This document shows positions 36,641-45,339 of a stretch of 64,000 nucleotides of DNA, piece after piece; position 1 is the stretch's first letter; each line of letters starts with the position of its first letter. A model generated the notes under the pieces. That model was given only the letters and a program-made list of their open reading frames with translations. It searched no databases and was not told the origin of the DNA. The translations under genes were made by a program, and so were the position numbers. The stretch is from Promethearchaeota archaeon (GTDB lineage Archaea; Asgardarchaeota; Lokiarchaeia; Sigyniarchaeales; SOKP01), in the NCBI GenBank assembly GCA_019058445.1, contig JAHPZA010000001.1, forward strand, positions 124,001-188,000. Direction: 5' to 3'.

Positions 36641-37822
36641 ATGCTAAGAGAAGGCTTAAAGAAAAGTGAGATCATAAGATTGTTGGAAAAAAAACTATCT
36701 TTGGATTATTCTTATGAATCAGGATATATTTTAGGATCAATGTGCTCTGAGCCGATTGATTTTGGAAAAGAATTATATGTCAAATATCTCTCTAAAAATT
36801 TGGGAGATCCTGGCCTATTTCAAGGAACAGCAGCCTTGGAAAAGGAATTGATTTCTGAGATTGGAATGCTTTTTGGTGGAAAAGATATTATTGGATCGAT
36901 AACTACTGGAGGAACAGAAGCAAATATAATGGCTATGCGAATAGCCAAAAAACTTCGACCTGACATTGAGAATCCTGAGTTTATAGTACCCCGTTCTGCT
37001 CACGTATCTTTTGATAAAGGGGAGGATATAATGTGTGGAGGTATAAAGCTTCGAAAGGCGAACTTGGATAAGAATTTTAAATTAGACATTCATCATTTTG
37101 AATCTCTTATAAATAAGAACACTTGTGGGGTGTTAGGAATAGCGGGAACAACATCATTAGGGATTGTTGATCCTATAAAAGAAATAGGAAGAATTATTGA
37201 AGGAAAAGATATTTTTTTTCATGTTGATGCTGCATTTGGAGGTTTTGTTCTCCCTTTTCTAAGTGAATTAGGTTATCAAGTGCCTCCTTGGGATTTTGGT
37301 GTAAAACAAGTAAATTCTATAACAGCAGACCCCCATAAAATGGGTCTTGGACCGATACCAACAGGGGGGTTTTTTTTAAGAGATTCTTCTGTTATGAATA
37401 GGGTCGGTTTTGATATCCCTTATTTAGCAGGAGGTAATTTCAAACATTTCCATCTTGTTGGAACTAGACTTGGAGGGCAGGTAATTGCGTTTTGGGCAAT
37501 TCTTAAGTATTTAGGAATAGAGGGTTTTGTTAAAATTGTTAAGGATTGTATGGAGAATACATTTTATTTAGTAAAATTAATATCTGAGATTAAAGGAATT
37601 AAACTTGCGGCTACTCCTGAAATGAATATTTTGGGAATTACCACTGAAAGTGGAAATAAAATAAATGAAATTGATGAGGAACTTCGAAAACGAAATTGGA
37701 TGGTTGGAAAATTCATTGATTTTAATTTAATCAGAGTAGTCATCATGCCCCATGTAAATCAAAACCATTTATTAAAATTTGCTAATGAATTGGAGGATAT
37801 TACAAAAAACTTAAAAATTTAA
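36641..37822 (+). CDS. mfnA: PLP-dependent tyrosine/aspartate decarboxylase (MfnA family)
   Basis: A 393-residue group II amino-acid decarboxylase. The PLP Lys lies in SITADPHKMGLGP, preceded by the cofactor-binding HVDAAFGG and a SITTGGTEANIMAM segment near residue 95. Archaeal MfnA decarboxylates tyrosine to tyramine for methanofuran, or aspartate to beta-alanine for coenzyme A; non-methanogens mainly use the second. No methanofuran gene is nearby, so the aspartate role is more likely here. Length and motifs are complete. Confidence 0.9.
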   Translation: MLREGLKKSEIIRLLEKKLSLDYSYESGYILGSMCSEPIDFGKELYVKYLSKNLGDPGLFQGTAALEKELISEIGMLFGGKDIIGSITTGGTEANIMAMRIAKKLRPDIENPEFIVPRSAHVSFDKGEDIMCGGIKLRKANLDKNFKLDIHHFESLINKNTCGVLGIAGTTSLGIVDPIKEIGRIIEGKDIFFHVDAAFGGFVLPFLSELGYQVPPWDFGVKQVNSITADPHKMGLGPIPTGGFFLRDSSVMNRVGFDIPYLAGGNFKHFHLVGTRLGGQVIAFWAILKYLGIEGFVKIVKDCMENTFYLVKLISEIKGIKLAATPEMNILGITTESGNKINEIDEELRKRNWMVGKFIDFNLIRVVIMPHVNQNHLLKFANELEDITKNLKI

Positions 37823-37832
37823 GTGAATTTTT

Positions 37833-38447
37833 TTAATTCTCTAAATCATCCCATGATTTTAATTCAAATGTGTTCACTTTTTTACCAATTATATTTGAAA
37901 TTATATCTATTTTTTTTATTATTAATGTATCTGAAATATTTTCCTTTTCATATATAAAAGTTAAATTATAATTACTCCAATTTTCATTATCTAGCTGTCT
38001 TATAAGACTTTTGCATTTTTTATTTATATTTTCTAACGCTTTTTCTGATAAATTAGGATTAACAATCTTATAATCTTCCACCGATAAAGGTCCACCTGAA
38101 ACGATTATATTACGGGGATCGATACCAATGCTTTTTAACTTTTTCTTTGAAGAATTAGCTGAAATTAAAATTTTCATATTATTTTTTACCAATTTTAGAA
38201 GAGTGCTTTTAATATCTTCTGAGTCCTCATATACTCTTTTATTTTCAGTACTTAAATAGGCAGAAAAGACTGGTTTGAGCTTTTGGTGAAGTGATTCTAA
38301 TTTTGAGAGAAAGGTTTGATACATTGTCTCACTTAAATTGTAATTTGGAACAATTTCTCGAATTATTACTTTGATATCAATTAAGTCATCAATTGCCGCT
38401 AAAAGTGCTTTAACTTCCTCTGAATTTAGGTTTTTCATTTTGAACAT
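37833..38447 (-). CDS. Hypothetical archaeal protein, possibly DUF2100-like
   Basis: A 204-residue soluble protein with a helical first half, then IDPRNIIVSGGPLSVEDYKIVNP-like text (given in part: NIIVSGGPLSVED), a KALENINKK helix and a beta-rich end. This reminds me of the DUF2100 family in methanogens, but I cannot confirm it. It has no metal-site cysteines or membrane segments. It ends ten bases after the MfnA-like gene on the other strand. Function unknown. Confidence 0.6.
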   Translation of the reverse strand: MFKMKNLNSEEVKALLAAIDDLIDIKVIIREIVPNYNLSETMYQTFLSKLESLHQKLKPVFSAYLSTENKRVYEDSEDIKSTLLKLVKNNMKILISANSSKKKLKSIGIDPRNIIVSGGPLSVEDYKIVNPNLSEKALENINKKCKSLIRQLDNENWSNYNLTFIYEKENISDTLIIKKIDIISNIIGKKVNTFELKSWDDLEN

Positions 38448-38567
38448 CCAATTATATTAACATTAGTAAGGAAAAATATTAAAAAAAGATATTTAAAGGG
38501 AAAAATTAATTTAATATTTAGTAAATAAATATTTGGCATAATTATTTCTAAAGATTTGAATTAGAGA

Positions 38568-39260
38568 ATGGGAAAAGAAAAAAAGCCTAAACTTGGAATA
38601 AAGACAGCTAGATATTATACAAAAAAATGTGATAATTGTAATTCTGAATACCCCAACTGGTTCACTAATTGTCCTAACTGTGGAAAAGCTTGGGATGAAG
38701 TAAAAGAAATACAAGATGCCAGTGGAAATCTTAAGAAAAATATAAAAATTGTTGTAAAGATCACTGAAGAGGATTTTACTGAAGCGATTAATATTGTTAA
38801 ATTAATATTTAGTGCAAATCAAGGACAAAACTGGTATCAGATAAAGATGGATATGAAAATGGATTATTTCATCGCTGAGATCGCTGAAGTACCTATTGGA
38901 TCAGTCATAATGTATTATATTGAAGTCAGATTGGAAAACGGTGAGACTTTCATAGAAAATAATAATGGGCAATATTTTTTTTATAAAGTTGGTTCTACTA
39001 TCGAAGAAAATGAAACAGAACCATTTGAATCTGAGGCAAACTTAATAAATGAGAATATAACAGATTCACAAATTCCCGTTCAAAATTATAAAGAAGATTT
39101 ACAAACTGTTAATGATAATCAACCTGCCAGTAACAATAATACAACTATTTTTGGAAAACCGCAGACTCAAGTTGATCCCAATTTAAAAGTATGTCCTCAT
39201 TGTAATTCAAAAATAAAGAAAATGTGGAGTAAATGTCCTTTATGCGGTAAGGACGTTTAA
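38568..39260 (+). CDS. Protein with zinc ribbons at both ends
   Basis: A 230-residue protein. An N-terminal zinc ribbon (CDNCN...CPNCGK, about residues 23-43) and a C-terminal one (CPHCN...CPLCGKD, about 211-229) flank a central beta-rich domain, about 55-140. The central domain has the feel of an immunoglobulin-like or CBM fold (IKMDMKMDYFIAEIAEVP and IMYYIEVRLENGETF). An acidic, Asn-rich linker follows. Such twin-ribbon proteins with beta domains are common in Asgard genomes, but their partners are unknown. It converges with the Rab-like GTPase gene. Confidence 0.7.
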   Translation: MGKEKKPKLGIKTARYYTKKCDNCNSEYPNWFTNCPNCGKAWDEVKEIQDASGNLKKNIKIVVKITEEDFTEAINIVKLIFSANQGQNWYQIKMDMKMDYFIAEIAEVPIGSVIMYYIEVRLENGETFIENNNGQYFFYKVGSTIEENETEPFESEANLINENITDSQIPVQNYKEDLQTVNDNQPASNNNTTIFGKPQTQVDPNLKVCPHCNSKIKKMWSKCPLCGKDV

Positions 39261-39344
39261 GAATTCAGAATTTTTACGAAGTAAGGCTCTTTTTACTTAT
39301 TCTAACCTTCTTTTACATAGAAATTTAAATTAATTTAATAAAAA

Positions 39345-41135
39345 TTATTGTAACTTAGCACCACATTTGTTACAAAATGCATAATCTGAAGACAGCATCG
39401 CCCCGCAATATTGACAGATTAGAATGTCTTTTCGGGTGCTTCGAGTGCTTGAAGGTTCAGATTTCTCCGGAATTGAGGTTTCTGGAGAAGTATCGAATAT
39501 TTCTGGTAGAGGTGCACTACTTGGAGCTTGAGCTGCGCCTTTATCAATATCTGCTACGTTAGGAATTATCCTAAGACTTGAGGTTTGTTTTTCATCAGAT
39601 GGTGCTTTATCTCCAAATGGGATAAATGAGGTACCGTGAGTGGAAGCTGGCTGTTCTGTTTTTTGACTTAAAGTTTGAAATAAGGTTGGTGTATCAGATT
39701 CCCTTTTTTCAGGTTCAGCTGTTTGAAATGGCACGATTGTCTCCTGTTTTTCTTGAGGAGCTGCTTGAAATGCCATAAGAGGTTTAGTTTCTGCTTGAAT
39801 TTCCTGTAGTGCTTCTTTTTTTTCTTTTTTCCCTACTTTTTGCATTTCTTCTTTAAGTTTTGCAGCTTTCTCTCTTTTTTTTTTAAGTTTCTTCTCCTTT
39901 TCTTCTTTTTTCTTCTGTTTCTCTAATTTTTTTCGTTCTTTCTTAGATATTATAGTTTCAGGCATATAATCTACAAGGAGTTCAGATACGGGTTCTGGTG
40001 TTTTAAATTCCTCTGGACCGGGTGCTGGAACTGGAATACTTGATGTGAAAGGAATTGCTTTAGGTTTATAAGCAGGAGGTTCTGATGATACTGATACTTC
40101 AGATTTCATACCAAATTGAGTAGGGATTTCTTCTTTTTGAACTTCCTCAGATAATATTTGTTCTGGTGTTTTAAATTCAAATTCCATTGTATCTTTTGCC
40201 GTGGGTTCTAATGAGGTTGTGGGTATAGTTTCTCTTATTGGTACCGGTTCTGGAACAGGTGGTGTTGTAAAATCAATCTCTGGCTCAGGCTCAAAGGTTT
40301 TTGCCGGTTCTGGAACAGGTGGTGCGGCAAAATCAATCTCTGGCTCGGGTTCAAAGGTTTTTGCCGGTTCTGGAACAGGTGGTGCGGCAAAATCAATCTC
40401 TGGCTCGGGTTCAAAGGTTCTTGCTGGTTCTGGAACAGACGGTGCAATAAATTGAGTATCTGGTTTGGGTTCAAGCACAGGGGTGGAAACCTTAGCATCA
40501 GGTTGAATTCCCGAGATGAGTTCTGCAGGTGCAGTAGATGGTGCGGAGAAAGCTTGACCTGGACTATATACAGTACCTTCAGAAATTAGTTGATCTGGAA
40601 TTCCTGATCCCACCATTAAACATGCTAGGATATAGAAGCAATCTCCAACCCCTTCTCCAGTTTTAGCTGAAGTTTCCATATAATATAGATTAAATTTTTG
40701 AGTAAAACTATTAATTTCCTCATTTGATAAGGATCGTTCATCAATCAAATCGCTTTTGTTGCCAACAAGAAGTAACGGTATTTCTGTTTTGATATTTGCC
40801 CTTACTTCCTCAATCCATTGTGGTAAATGCTCAAAACTTTCATATGACGTCAAATCAAAGATTAACAAACCACCCAATGAGCCTCTGTAATACATCGGTC
40901 TAATTGAACTAAATCGCTCTTGACCACCGGTATCCCAGATTTGTAATTTAACCTTTATAGGTCCTTCTTCTTCGGTATCTATTGATATTGTCTTTACGTG
41001 AAAATCTACGCCAATTGTCATTTTATAATCTTCCGTGAAAAACCCTTTGCTAAACCGAATTGTTAAAGCAGTTTTTCCAACTCCACCATCTCCAACGACA
41101 ATACATTTAAATAGATAATCGTATTCATCAGCCAT
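39345..41135 (-). CDS. Rab-like small GTPase with long Pro/Glu-rich tail and C-terminal zinc ribbon
   Basis: A 596-residue protein. Residues 8-175 are a canonical Rab/Ras-type GTPase: GDGGVGKT (15-22), switch I Thr40, DTGGQ (68-72), NKSD (126-129) and TSAK (155-158). The remainder is probably disordered: a proline/glutamate region with three and a half copies of a 20-residue unit ending in EPEPEIDFAAP, then a Lys/Glu-rich helix (about 395-440) and a terminal zinc ribbon CQYCG...CNKCG (about 574-592). No prenylation Cys is seen. The tail could act as a spacer or membrane/partner tether. The combination is far longer than eukaryotic Rabs. Confidence 0.92.
   Translation of the reverse strand: MADEYDYLFKCIVVGDGGVGKTALTIRFSKGFFTEDYKMTIGVDFHVKTISIDTEEEGPIKVKLQIWDTGGQERFSSIRPMYYRGSLGGLLIFDLTSYESFEHLPQWIEEVRANIKTEIPLLLVGNKSDLIDERSLSNEEINSFTQKFNLYYMETSAKTGEGVGDCFYILACLMVGSGIPDQLISEGTVYSPGQAFSAPSTAPAELISGIQPDAKVSTPVLEPKPDTQFIAPSVPEPARTFEPEPEIDFAAPPVPEPAKTFEPEPEIDFAAPPVPEPAKTFEPEPEIDFTTPPVPEPVPIRETIPTTSLEPTAKDTMEFEFKTPEQILSEEVQKEEIPTQFGMKSEVSVSSEPPAYKPKAIPFTSSIPVPAPGPEEFKTPEPVSELLVDYMPETIISKKERKKLEKQKKKEEKEKKLKKKREKAAKLKEEMQKVGKKEKKEALQEIQAETKPLMAFQAAPQEKQETIVPFQTAEPEKRESDTPTLFQTLSQKTEQPASTHGTSFIPFGDKAPSDEKQTSSLRIIPNVADIDKGAAQAPSSAPLPEIFDTSPETSIPEKSEPSSTRSTRKDILICQYCGAMLSSDYAFCNKCGAKLQ
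40241..40475. repeat. In-frame 60-bp tandem repeat in the Rab-like gene
   Basis: Three nearly identical 60-bp units (40261-40320, 40321-40380, 40381-40440) with partial copies on either side. They encode, on the minus strand, the 20-residue Pro/Glu unit of the GTPase tail. The first and second copies differ at only a few positions, so the array has recently expanded or is kept homogeneous. Confidence 0.95.
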
Positions 41136-41376
41136 TAAATGTCCACTATAAAAATTTTATTTCATAAAATTAATTCAAACTATATAAGTTACAACTATTA
41201 ATATAAATATATATTTTTATTTTTACCGTTAAATTATTATTTGATGAAGATAAGCCTAAGAAATTTATACAAAATAATGAAATTGTAAGAAAATGAAAAC
41301 TCTTTAATGTAGAGAAATTTTATTTTCCCTAGTAAAGTAATCTTAGCGTAATTTAGTAAATATAATTCAAAAGAAA

Positions 41377-42723
41377 GTGATATTCTTGTTAAAAAAAAGA
41401 GATGAACCCTATCTCCAAATCGCTCTAGATTTAATAAATAAACACAGAGCTTTACAAATAGCAGAGGAAGGCGTCAATGGAGGTGTAGATTGGATAGAAG
41501 CGGGAACACCGCTTATTAAATCTGAAGGTATGGATATTTTAAGAGTTTTACATAAAAAATTTCCAAATAAAGTATTAGTTGCTGATATGAAGACGGTTGA
41601 TGGGGGATCGATTGAAATTGAAATTGCAGCAAAATCAGGTGCTAACATAGTATTAATGCTAGGGGGGAGTGATAATGCTTCTGTTACAGAAGCAGTTGAA
41701 GCTGCTGAAAAATATGGAGTGATGTTAGGTTGCGATACTATTGATATAATCCCTGAGAGACTTGTAGAGAGAGCTTTAGAGTTGGAGGAATTAGGGGTAA
41801 ATATGATATGTTCTCACGTAGGGGTAGATCAACAAGTAATATATGGGGGTGAGAAAACCCTCGAGGTGGCAAAAAAATTAAAGGAAAAATTAAAACCAAC
41901 AACTTGGTTAGCAATAGCTGGAGGTATTAATAGTGAAACGGCTGCGATAGCTAAGGAAATTGGAGTTGATGTCATAATAGTAGGAGGAGCACTTTACAAA
42001 TCTCAAAGCCCTGAAGATTCGGCGAGAAAAATAAAAGAAGCCATAAAACTTGCTAAACCTTTAGAAACCAGCTTATTTAAAAAATATGATGAGGCCCATA
42101 TTCGTGAAGCTTTAATGAAAGTTTCAACACCTAATATATCTGATGCCATGCATCGTTCAGGAGAATTAAAAGGTTTAAAGCCTGTGTGGATTGGAACCGA
42201 GGATTATCCATTGAAATTCGCGGGTACCGCCTATACAGTTAGAGCTTACAATGGAGATTGGAGTAAGCCAGTGGAAGCGATAGAAGAAGCAAGTAAAGGT
42301 GATGTAATAGTAATTGATGCTTGTGAAGGAAAGGACGCAGTATGGGGTGAATTAGCATCATGGAGTTGCAAAGTTAAAGGTATTGAAGCCGTTATAATTG
42401 ATGGCGCAGTGAGGGATATTGACGATATAAGAAAAATAAAATTCCCCGCTTTTGCCCGTTATTTTACACCAACTGCTGGCGAGCCTAGAGGTTTGGGGGA
42501 AACAAATGTGAGTATTGTATGTGCGGGTCAACATATAAATCCTGGAGATTGGATAGTTGGAGATGATTCTGGTGTTGTAGTGATTCCTAAGAAAAAAGCA
42601 CAAGAAATGGCAAATAGGGGGATTGATGTAATGGAAAAAGAGAATCGAATTCGTGAAGAAATAAAGCGAGGATCTACGCTTTCTGAAGTTATGTATCTTA
42701 AAAAATGGGAGAAACAAAAATAA
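41377..42723 (+). CDS. 3-hexulose-6-phosphate synthase fused to an RraA-like domain
   Basis: A 448-residue fusion. Residues 12-225 are a hexulose-phosphate synthase of the orotidine-decarboxylase superfamily: GVDWIEAGTPLIKSEG, LVADMKTVDGG and IAIAGGINSETA-type phosphate-binding strands. Residues 235-440 match RraA/demethylmenaquinone methyltransferase-like aldolases (TPNISDAMHRSGELKG, VIDGAVRDIDDI, GDWIVGDDSGVVVIP). In archaea the synthase often runs in reverse, splitting hexulose phosphate into ribulose phosphate and formaldehyde to make pentoses. The partner isomerase could be the tandem-SIS protein at 62-63 kb. The RraA half may act as an aldolase or decarboxylase of unknown substrate. A TTG start is used. 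Confidence 0.92.
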   Translation: MIFLLKKRDEPYLQIALDLINKHRALQIAEEGVNGGVDWIEAGTPLIKSEGMDILRVLHKKFPNKVLVADMKTVDGGSIEIEIAAKSGANIVLMLGGSDNASVTEAVEAAEKYGVMLGCDTIDIIPERLVERALELEELGVNMICSHVGVDQQVIYGGEKTLEVAKKLKEKLKPTTWLAIAGGINSETAAIAKEIGVDVIIVGGALYKSQSPEDSARKIKEAIKLAKPLETSLFKKYDEAHIREALMKVSTPNISDAMHRSGELKGLKPVWIGTEDYPLKFAGTAYTVRAYNGDWSKPVEAIEEASKGDVIVIDACEGKDAVWGELASWSCKVKGIEAVIIDGAVRDIDDIRKIKFPAFARYFTPTAGEPRGLGETNVSIVCAGQHINPGDWIVGDDSGVVVIPKKKAQEMANRGIDVMEKENRIREEIKRGSTLSEVMYLKKWEKQK

Positions 42724-42768
42724 ATGATATTCCCTTATTCTTTAACAATTATTTTATTTTAAAAGTTA

Positions 42769-42866
42769 AGCCAGAGGTGAGATTTGAACTCACGATAATC
42801 AACTCTGCAGGCTGACGCTATCGGCATTTTTTTAAAAAAAATTCGACCGGGCTAAGCGACTCTGGC
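42769..42866 (-). tRNA. tRNA-Cys(GCA) with a D-loop intron
   Basis: On the minus strand the acceptor GCCAGAG pairs with CTCTGGC, with discriminator T (unusual among the four, but normal for Cys) and no encoded CCA. The anticodon arm TCAGC-CTGCAGA-GTTGA gives GCA, and the T arm is GTGAG-TTCAAAT-CTCAC. The D arm is interrupted by about 24 nt (42820-42843). The insert is a run of T8 and A7 that pairs with itself and is closed by CGGT/GCCG, with three-base bulges CGA and ATA: a good bulge-helix-bulge. After removal the D stem becomes GCTT/GAGC and the tRNA is 74 nt. Confidence 0.88.
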
Positions 42867-42938
42867 ATAAAATATCTAAACTAAAAAATAAAGATATAGA
42901 TATAATAATTAAGATTAAATTTTAATTTTTTGTTTAAT

Positions 42939-43883
42939 TCAATTAAAAGTAGATTTTAATTGGTCATGAAATTTATTTAATTCGACTTTCATCTCATTGA
43001 TGCTTTTAAATGGGACGGAAATTCCTAAATAAAAGATATTTCTTCCATTTTGTAATTGTATCTCATATTTTTTAACATATTCTATATTTTCCTTGACAAA
43101 TGACAATCTTTCATCTATTGCTACTTGGTTATCAGTTAGTCTTTGAAAAAATTCCAAATCCTCGTTAATCTTATTGCTTATTAGTTCTTCGAAATCTCTT
43201 GAATCCATAGATTCATTATAATAATCTGAAATGATTAAACCGGTATCAGTATATAAAATTGCATGATTACAATGAAAATCTTGCACAATATTTCTTAATT
43301 TATCATTAATAGTTACCAAATTTAGCAATTTATTTAGTGAATAGGAAATCGCTTTTGACAAGGATGATATATCATAGATAGAAGTCTTAAAAAATTTAAA
43401 TTTCATATCTTTATTTTGACTTAATATGAGATTTTGAATCATGTCGATTCTATCAATGAATTCTTCATTGGTTTTATATTTTGGATCATATTTATTAAAG
43501 CATATAAGAATTTCATTAGAATAATCCATATTTCTATAAATATCTAAAAGTTCATGCAGATATCTTACTGATGCTTCAAATTTTAGCTCATCCTGGATAT
43601 CGATAAGGTAATATAAGTAATTGGTTTCTGTGAAATAAATGGGATTATTGACATAAATCTTTCGATATTTAGCTTGTCCTCCCATATCCCACAAATTTAT
43701 AGTCCAGTTGTTTAAAAAATCAAAAGAATTATAATCGATTTTTATCGTTGGTTTTAAATTTCTCACTTTTTCGTAAAAGTTATATTTTTTTCTTAAGGCT
43801 ATTAAAGCACTCGTTTTTCCTGCATTATCTAGGCCACTTATTACTATTTTTATGTCTTCCATTTTTACCGAATTATCTGCCAT
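42939..43883 (-). CDS. Arf/Rag-like small GTPase with C-terminal extension
   Basis: A 314-residue protein. Residues 10-190 form a GTPase of the Arf/Sar/Rag type: P-loop GLDNAGKTS (17-25), switch I Thr46, WDMGGQ (65-70) and NKYD (130-133). The remaining 120 residues (CNHAILYTDTGLIISDYYN onwards, given in part) are alpha/beta and may be a roadblock- or longin-like domain, as in eukaryotic Rag GTPases. That is inference. There is no amphipathic myristoylated N-terminus; the start is MADNS. It lies just after tRNA-Cys on the same strand. Confidence 0.88.
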   Translation of the reverse strand: MADNSVKMEDIKIVISGLDNAGKTSALIALRKKYNFYEKVRNLKPTIKIDYNSFDFLNNWTINLWDMGGQAKYRKIYVNNPIYFTETNYLYYLIDIQDELKFEASVRYLHELLDIYRNMDYSNEILICFNKYDPKYKTNEEFIDRIDMIQNLILSQNKDMKFKFFKTSIYDISSLSKAISYSLNKLLNLVTINDKLRNIVQDFHCNHAILYTDTGLIISDYYNESMDSRDFEELISNKINEDLEFFQRLTDNQVAIDERLSFVKENIEYVKKYEIQLQNGRNIFYLGISVPFKSINEMKVELNKFHDQLKSTFN

Positions 43884-44121
43884 TTTCGAGATTTAGTCAA
43901 GACTTTTTTTTTCTAAAGGAACATATGATTGTATAAATAGTTTAAGTTTTTTTATTTAATTTTTAGTATTTCTCAAAATAGAGTTTAAAGAGAAACAATG
44001 TGGAAAAAAAAAAGGGTAATATAATATGGAAGTTATAAGTTTATAAAGAATTGAGATCTAAAATTTAAAAAAACAAAGAAAAATAATTAATAGTATAGAT
44101 GAATAAATAAAGAGGATAAAT

Positions 44122-45150
44122 ATGGATTCAAAAGAGATAGATTTTTATTCGCTTGGTTTTAACTTTATTGAAACCAAAACTATGTTCGTTACAGATTATA
44201 AAGACGGTAAATGGACTGAGGGCAAGTTGGTTCCTTTTGGACCTTTCGAGATTTCACCAGGAGCTTGTGTATTAAACTATGGGCAAGGTATTTTTGAAGG
44301 TATGAAAGCTTTAAGAGCAAAAACAGGTCAAATTACATTATTTAGACCAGAAGAGAATGGAAAAAGGTTTAAAGATAGCGCAGAGAGAATGTTAATGCCT
44401 ACTTATGACGAGAATAAATTTGTGCAAGCAGTAAAGAAAGTAGTAAAAGCTAATGAAGAATATATACCCCCTTATGATAGTGGTGGAGCTTTGTATATTC
44501 GACCGTTAATGATCGGAAATGGACCAATTTTGGGTGTTGCTCCAGCTAATGAATATAAGTTCATAATTTTTACTGTTCCCGTAGGCCCATATTTCCCAGA
44601 AGGTTTTAAAGCAATCGATCTTGAGATTTCTAAGAAATATACTCGAGCGGCTCCTGGAGGAACTGGCTTTGCAAAAACATGCTGTAATTATGCACCAACA
44701 ATGAAACCGGCGAAAGAGACAAAAGCCAAAGGATTTGCTCAAGTTATTTATTTAGACGCCGTAGAAAGAGAATATATTGATGAGGTGGGGACTGCCAATT
44801 TTTTTGCGATTATAAATGGAAAACTTGCTTCACCTAAAGCAGCAGGAACGATACTACCGGGAATTACGCGTAAATCAGTATTAGAAATAGCTGAAAAGAA
44901 ACTTAACCTGACAGTTGAAGAGAGAGACATCTCTTATAAAGAATTATTTGAGGAGAGTTGTACTGAAGTATTTTGTACTGGAACAGCTGCGGTTATTACA
45001 CCAATAGGTTCAGTAGTATTAGAAGACAAGAAACGAGTATTTAATAATGGTGAACCTGGAAAATTAACCAAAAAACTCTACGATCTCTTAACTGGTATTC
45101 AGCGATTAGAAATTGAAGACGAATTTGGATGGGTTACAGTATTAGAATAA
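44122..45150 (+). CDS. ilvE: Branched-chain amino acid aminotransferase
   Basis: A 342-residue fold-type IV PLP enzyme that interconverts Leu, Ile and Val with their 2-oxo acids. Clear motifs are NYGQGIFEGMKA (about residues 51-62), TGFAKTCCNYAP carrying the PLP Lys, IYLDAVEREYIDEVGTANFF and the phosphate-binding GTAAVITPIGSV. Length matches the group II type found in archaea and eukaryotes. A GAGG sequence seven bases before the ATG is a likely ribosome-binding site, one of the clearer ones here. Confidence 0.93.
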   Translation: MDSKEIDFYSLGFNFIETKTMFVTDYKDGKWTEGKLVPFGPFEISPGACVLNYGQGIFEGMKALRAKTGQITLFRPEENGKRFKDSAERMLMPTYDENKFVQAVKKVVKANEEYIPPYDSGGALYIRPLMIGNGPILGVAPANEYKFIIFTVPVGPYFPEGFKAIDLEISKKYTRAAPGGTGFAKTCCNYAPTMKPAKETKAKGFAQVIYLDAVEREYIDEVGTANFFAIINGKLASPKAAGTILPGITRKSVLEIAEKKLNLTVEERDISYKELFEESCTEVFCTGTAAVITPIGSVVLEDKKRVFNNGEPGKLTKKLYDLLTGIQRLEIEDEFGWVTVLE

Positions 45151-45339
45151 GTGTATTTTTTATAATCTTTTATTTTCTTTATTATTGGTTTACTTCTTTT
45201 ACGTATTATAAATTAAAATTTATTCCTTAGTTTTTAATTAACAATTAACTTAATTTGGAGTTAACCATATTCAATTATAATACCTTGTAAGGATAGGGGA
45301 TACAATTATAAGTAAAAACATATTTAAATAGGAAATTTT

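Noticed and set aside
40201-40455. Plus-strand Gly/Ser-rich open frame with its own repeats
   Set aside because: It is the antisense shadow of the Pro/Glu repeats in the GTPase gene on the minus strand.
40241-40475. Regular 60-bp repeats that could suggest a CRISPR array
   Set aside because: The units are contiguous, without unique spacers, and are an in-frame protein repeat of the Rab-like gene.
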